NCBI RefSeq assembly: GCF_030272615.1
Contig: NC_081410.1
Span: forward strand, 127,271,140 to 127,335,139
Length of the DNA: 64,000 bases
Source of the DNA: Cryptomeria japonica
Lineage: Eukaryota; Streptophyta; Pinopsida; Cupressales; Cupressaceae
Direction of reading: 5' to 3'
Below, piece after piece: positions 58,829 through 64,000 of the stretch. The notes below the pieces were generated by a model, which was given only the letters and a program-made list of their open reading frames with translations, was not told where the DNA came from and did not search any database. The translations under genes and the position numbers were made by a program. How positions within the stretch are numbered: position 1 is the stretch's first letter; each line of letters begins with the position of its first letter.

Positions 58829-59604
58829 TGCTAGTAGAACTATGTGGTTCTTTTCTTTAAGACATCCTTATTTTTGAGTTTGGTTGAAATGAACTATGAA
58901 CAAGTTTTAAATTTAAAAATTGGCAAAGCTGTTTGTATTATCCTTATTACACAGATAATTGAAGAAGAGTATTAACTATTTATTAGCATTCTCTGGGAAT
59001 AGAGGTCTCATAGTTTCTCATAGATATAAGTGAAATGGATCTACTTTAGTTACACATTCAAGTTTGTGGAACTCTATGAATTCTTAATAGTGTATTATGA
59101 ATGGAGAAACAATGAAACCTAAATTTATGAACCATTAGAGTAGTGAGTAATTCTACCTTACTTTACACTCTTGCTTAATAAAGAACCACATTAATAGAAA
59201 AACCTTAGTTTCTAAATGATTAAGAACTTGGTGTGAGTCATATGGATCATTAAGTTGAAACTAAGTCATGGACTAGTTAAAATTCAATCAACAAGAAATA
59301 GGAGAAGTTGTTTGGAATAAATAGTAAGTTTTCTACTTTCATTGGGTGCATTGTAACTCACTAAGTCATGAGTATGTGAAGGGTGACATTTCTTGTCTTA
59401 GAATATTATCATTGATGTTTTTTTGATTCGACAACATGAGTTCAGCATACTCCGACAAAGTTTCTACAAGCTCTGGTACTCACTAGGGTCCGGTCTATTC
59501 CTTTTTTGGGGTTTACATCACTCCACTCTATTAGGTGTTCTTGTAAGGATTTTGTAATATCGTGCCTAGGTCTACTTTAGATCAGGATAGATATCTAGAT
59601 AAAA
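58829..59604. other. Flank between E3 and the E5 coding region; no LTR recognised
   Basis: Joined to 44061-44887 before E3 inserted. AT-rich in the first 550 bases, then a more balanced stretch (59440-59600). Neither an LTR start nor a TGGTATCAGAG primer site could be found, although E5 ORF1 begins right after. Confidence 0.45.
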
Positions 59605-60534
59605 ATGGATAACTTATGACTGCTCTTGAAGACCTTGAGACTGTTGAGAATGAAAACAAAGATCTAAGAGAAAATGTGTGTATCAGAAATCTAAGAGAAC
59701 AAATTAGAAAATTTAGAGAAAGATATAAGGAATTTAGTGAAGAGCTCAAGAAAGAAAAAAACACCATTGCAGATCTAAAAACCAAGAGTGAAGAAGATGA
59801 AAAGACCAAGGAGTACTTGAATAAAATGGTGAAATTCAAATCAGAGGAATGCAAGAAGCTTGGACAAGAAGTCACAACCCTGAAGTCAGATTCGGAAAAG
59901 TCAAAGAAACAAGAAGACAAACTTAAAGTGAGTTCAAGTAAGCTTGATTAGATGTTAGTTGTGCAAAGGTATCCGGAAAACAAAAGTGGTCTAGGATTTG
60001 AAATAGGCGAAAGCTCGCAAAGCAATATAGAAAACAAATATCATCTCTAGTGAAAGAAGGAAAACCTGATAAATTTGCCAAGAATGACAAAGGTAAGTCA
60101 CCGGTAGAGCAATATGTAAGTAAAAGAAACACTTCTTTTAATGGCTATTGTTTTAATTATAATAAATTAGGTCACAAAGCATTTTTCTGTAAAAATAGGA
60201 TGAATCAAAATTTTAGATCATTCTTCGATAGGTGTTATACTTGTAATAATTATGATCATAGAGCTAGTCAATGCAAAAATCATGATGTGATAGATCAAAA
60301 TAAAAATTGTCATTTTATAGGTTGATGCTATACATGCAATATGTTTGGCCATAAGGCTAACTAGTGTAGGTCAAGACAAGGTCAAGGAAATGATAGATGT
60401 TACAACTGCAACAAACCTAGACACATTGCTAGACATTGTAAAAGAGGAGAAGCTAAGTCAAATAAACCATAAAGAAAATCAACATGGAAGATGTGAAGGC
60501 GGAGATGAAGAAGATCTAGAGAAAGAAAGAAGTT
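59605..60534 (+). pseudogene. ORF1 of E5: Gag-like coiled-coil and zinc-knuckle protein
   Basis: A probable start ATG at 59605 (ATGGATAAC) is followed by a frameshift into the open stretch 59616-59951 (LEDLETVENENKDLREN, a long charged coiled coil). TAG at 59949-59951 interrupts KLD*MLVVQ, followed by SGLGFEIGESSQ, the same motif as E1 and E2. After a further frameshift, 60050-60325 and beyond hold knuckles CFNYNKLGHKAFFC (second Cys is Tyr), CYTCNNYDHRASQC, CYTCNMFGHKAN*C and CYNCNKPRHIARHC. A plus-strand, diverged third member of the E1/E2 group. Confidence 0.75.
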
Positions 60535-60967
60535 AAGGTTTCACCTAGGTCCGATGTAGACATTTGATCTAGTAGTTAAGAGTCAGAGGCTTTGGCCTAG
60601 GGGGAGAAAATCAAGAAATATCTTTCCCATGCCAAAGAGCACAAGGTTGTAGTGACAATATGTAGAGAGTTGTTTGTTGATGGAAACTCTAGTAAAAAGA
60701 ACTTCATTGCGGAAAAATGCAGAGGTCCAAAACGTATTTGCGGACTCAAACATAATGAATAATCAGTAAAGTTGTACTTTATCTCTCACTACATTTATTA
60801 TGTGCAATTGGGTCGAAAAAGATTAAAAGGAGAACTCCCTAAGTCATTTCTCACTCGAAGAAAAAGAAATTTGAAGGAGTAGAAAAGTGAAACAAGGGTT
60901 AGGGTTTTCTGATGAAGTGACGAAAGGTATTTTTCTTGCAGATTAATTGCTTTTAGCATTTACATTC
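60535..60967 (+). other. E5 region between ORF1 and ORF2
   Basis: Non-coding, ending in a leader-like stretch. A pyrimidine run with TATTTTTCTTGCAG at 60928-60941 resembles a 3' splice site 27 bases before the ORF2 start. E1 and E2 also have 200-350 bases between the two frames. Confidence 0.4.
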
Positions 60968-63900
60968 ATGGCTACTCCTACTGTCATTGATGTTAGTACT
61001 CAAGAATGACAAAGTTTCAATAAATACCCAAACAAATCACTTGAAAATGATTTGACGGGTGCACTTTCAAGCATACCCTTTGGAGTCCTATTGACTGAGG
61101 ATATTAGGGCATATATCCATGTAAAATTGGAAGAATATGACAATGGGAAATTGCAAAAATTGTGTATTGATGAGCTAATTGGAGACAATTTCAAAATTAA
61201 ACTAGAATATAAAACCCTAGTTGACAAAAGGCTAAATGCGGAGAACCTTTTTCCCATTTTTTGTCTTGACGACAAATGGGTCAGGATGGCAATGAGTAGA
61301 TTTCATGATGAATTCATATGGCTTGAATAATATTTTCAAATTATCAAGGATGTGATGAGGGTCCTAACCGGATTAAGTGACTTAGGTGGTATTCTGGCAC
61401 CAAAGGTTGCAAAGAATAAAGTTGAAAAGTTGACCAAAGAAATTTATAACGGGCATTCTCTGAAGGTTGATAATATTACAAACTATGTCATGCGATACAC
61501 ATCAATGATGATTGGGAACAAAATTTACTACACCAAATGAGAAAATTCAATTTGTATGAGATTCTGGAATAATAGTTTCTTGATAATCTAAAACAATGCA
61601 AGGAGAAGAAGCATGCATTTAAATATGGAACCCTAGCACTGTGCATTCTATTTTACTTCTTACAGGAGACTCCCAAAATTGGGAAAGTATTTTGGTTACA
61701 GGACATTTCAGTAGCACATCAGATTGCAAATTATTTGAATAGGTTCTTTAGATACACTGTGCAAGAAGAAGCATTCACTGCATTTTTCTCCATTGTTCAA
61801 CTTAAGATGCATAACAAGCAAAGGATTCTTAAATCCATTGTGCAGAAATACAAATATGACATCAAATTTGTAATTTCAACTGATAAGTTCATTATGGAAG
61901 TTGCTGTTCCAAGAACCAAGTTGATTCCAACATTGGGTTATGAAGTCTCTAAAGAGATGTTAGAAGGACTTGCAAAAGTATTATTAGAGAGTCTCGTTGA
62001 TGAATCTCAAGAAAGATATGGGGAAAACCAAGAAAAATATATGAAGATCAACAAGGAACAAACCGAGAAGGAAAGAAAAAAAAAGGTGTAAAAAGCTGTT
62101 AAAGAACCCATGAAGCATGCTGACATTACTGAAGAGGAAATTAAGAAGGTCAAGAGGTCTAGCAGGACTGATGGCTCTTTCGGTTCCCTTGTTAAAGAAA
62201 AAGCATCTCCAAGTGAAGAGAAAGAAAAACCAGCTAAGAGGAAGAAGGATATCCCCACATCTACTCCATCCAAGCAAGGAAAGCCAAAAGAAGTCAAAAG
62301 GAAGATCATTTATGTCGAATATAAGCATGAAGAATTTGAAGTAGAAGGATTCTAGATTTAGGTCTAGAAAGGAATAGGTAAGCACATACTTATGGATCCC
62401 CTCGATACAAAATATTTTTTATGATTTGATATCATTTGAAAATGGATCAAAAGAAGTAGGTAATATGTATACTAATGCTAATGATAAGGACAAGGAAACA
62501 ATCATAAAAGATTTCATTCTGTACTACATTAGATTAAATGTTGTTTTAGAAGAATTTAAAAAGGATATCCCACAAGACCTTTGGGAAGATCTAAATGAAA
62601 TTAGGAGTAAGGAAATTGAAGAATATAGTGTAACCAGGAAGTATGCTTTGGAAGTTGTTGGGAACACCCACTCTAAGGTAAATAAAGCTACTCTTGAACA
62701 AGCGTGTAAGACTGAGCTGTGAACCAAGCATAGGTTAGATGCCCTTATGAAAAACTTGGTAGCAATAGAAAATTTGAAGGCATAATCTATAGAATATGTC
62801 AAAGGCACAGCTAGAAAATTTAGCATACTATGAGCTAAAATCCCTAATCCCAGCTTAGAAGCTTTGGAAGTTGTGTCAACTAAAGTTGTCTTTGACAACA
62901 TTACCATTGAAAACATTGTCTCTAAAAATGTTCCGTCTAATAACACTATTCCTGATATTACTGTAATGGAAGAAAACCCTTTGGTAAATGTGCCTAATGT
63001 TGTTGATGTCCCTTCAGACAATCTAAAGGAGAAGGAGGGCAAAATGGAAGAAAATAAAGTAGAAGAGGAGACATTATCTGAGGAGTGTGTCTTACCAGCT
63101 GACACCACTAAAAGGGTGGAAGTTAGTACTAGCTCCAACACACTAGATGACTCGTTAGAGAACTTACATGTTGCACCATTATCTTTTCAACCCATTACTT
63201 CTTCCAAGTTATTTGTTGACTTTCTTTTCAAAAAAATTAGATTGGGAAAACCATTTAGGCTTCAATTAAGATTGATGTATTTGAGGAATTATTAGAAAAG
63301 AACAATGTTGAGGAGGCAATATCTGCATTACAAAGTACCATCTCAAATAGTTCTATTGATCCATCAGCCTCCAGTTTGGATAAATGTAAAACATTGATAA
63401 ATTCCTTGAAGAACTATTCCTCTACTTTGGAAACAAGAATAGCTCATGAAATGGAAGCTTAGAAAGAAAAAATTATATTGGATCTGAAAGACAAATGTGC
63501 AAATGCATACAAAAATCTATGTCAACTCATTGCTCATGGTCAGGCATGTCTTTCTGCTGGAAATACAATTTACCTTCATTGTTTTCAATGTCTAGAGGCC
63601 ACTAAAAGAATTCATGAGGAGATTGACTCAATCAAGTAAAAAATACAGCAAGCATTTCATTCTTTTTATCTAGCTCAGGATCTTACTGGTTTTGGTAGAT
63701 ATGTTATTGAAGATCTGCACAAAAGATACTTTGAACTTTGGAAATAGAGGGATAATATTATTCTCCCTCTTGGTCAGTTAAGGGACATGTGTAGTGATTG
63801 TATTTCACTGATGAATTATGTTCTGTCTAAGGTACAACCATTCACTTTCTCTGAGCCCAACTCCATTGAAGAAGCATAACACATTCTTGTTGCTCTCTAG

Positions 63901-64000
63901 GTTTAGTCAGAACTACTTATAGATGTCATTCAACATTGGGAGCATAACAAAGGTAACTGGATTGATCAGATTCAGAAGATTAAGGAACCTTCCAGTTAGT
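60968..64000 (+). pseudogene. ORF2 of E5: diverged homologue of E1/E2 ORF2, runs to window end
   Basis: ATG at 60968 (ATGGCTACTCC) with an early TGA after 13 codons; the frame then shows LLTEDIRAYIH, MSRFHDEFIWLE, a stop, VMRVLTGL and YTSMMIGN, the N-terminal conserved pattern. After a frameshift near 61550, FKYGTLALCILFYFL and KYDIKFVISTDKFIMEVAVPR then LIPTLGYE align with E1. A Lys-rich linker (62040-62330) replaces the E1 basic linker, and 62426-62722 aligns with the DIYKKFL...LEARR part. Beyond about 62860 there is an acidic linker (EEETLSEE) and a helical stretch with Cys/His residues that does not resemble the E1 or E2 C-termini. TAG/TAA stops continue to the right edge; no 3' LTR in view. 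Confidence 0.7.

Noticed and set aside
59582..59920. Minus-strand Ser/Phe/Leu-rich open frame of 112 codons
   Set aside because: Mirror of the coiled-coil coding region of E5 ORF1.
62524..63141. Minus-strand open frame of 205 codons
   Set aside because: Antisense of the E5 ORF2 region; Ser/Leu-rich composition is what the complement of an acidic, Lys/Glu-rich frame gives, and the plus strand has the homology.

Overview
The window reads as repeat-dense nuclear DNA of a large-genome seed plant, possibly a gymnosperm. It is AT-rich, and nested LTR retrotransposons in all stages of decay occupy most of it. I found no convincing host gene, rRNA, tRNA or organelle DNA. The organism is inferred from element types only.

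Layout. Bases 1-26350 are old, heavily mutated repeats: a LINE ORF1 remnant at the left edge, two LTRs of one family in opposite orientation (1076-1853 and 11521-12260), a decayed Ty3/gypsy RT-RNase H-integrase fragment (5295-6760), a 69-bp minisatellite (about 8010-8510), a diverged direct repeat pair (12755-14690 and 17545-20700) around a gypsy-protease-like relic, and a putative LTR with five AT palindromes (from 22843). At 26352-27714 a (TA)n/(TG)n microsatellite is split by a solo LTR (S1). From 27778 to 44055 the pieces of a second LTR (S2, target duplication agtac) are separated by three insertions: element E1 (28811-35422, minus strand), an LTR-plus-leader fragment (35801 to about 37025), and the complete but dead Ty1/copia element E4 (37207-43973, plus strand, target duplication ccatc). 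A second copia element, E3 (44888-58823, plus strand, target duplication gtaca), carries element E2 (48355-55098, minus strand, target duplication caacc/taacc) inside its integrase region. The right edge holds a third relative of E1 and E2, called E5 (59605 to beyond the window, plus strand).

The most interesting content is the E1/E2/E5 group. E1 and E2 have LTRs, an initiator-Met-tRNA primer site and polypurine tracts like the copia elements E3 and E4, but none of the three shows protease, integrase, reverse transcriptase or RNase H. Each carries a Gag-like ORF1 (long coiled coil, a GLGFE/GESS-type motif, about four CCHC knuckles) followed by a roughly 1,000-codon ORF2 of unknown function, recognisably conserved among all three copies. 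The leaders just after the primer site, the LTR terminal motifs and a covarying LTR hairpin are shared with E3/E4, so the natural model is a non-autonomous family mobilised in trans by Sirevirus-like copia elements. All copies here are damaged by stops or frameshifts, except that ORF1 of E1 is open.
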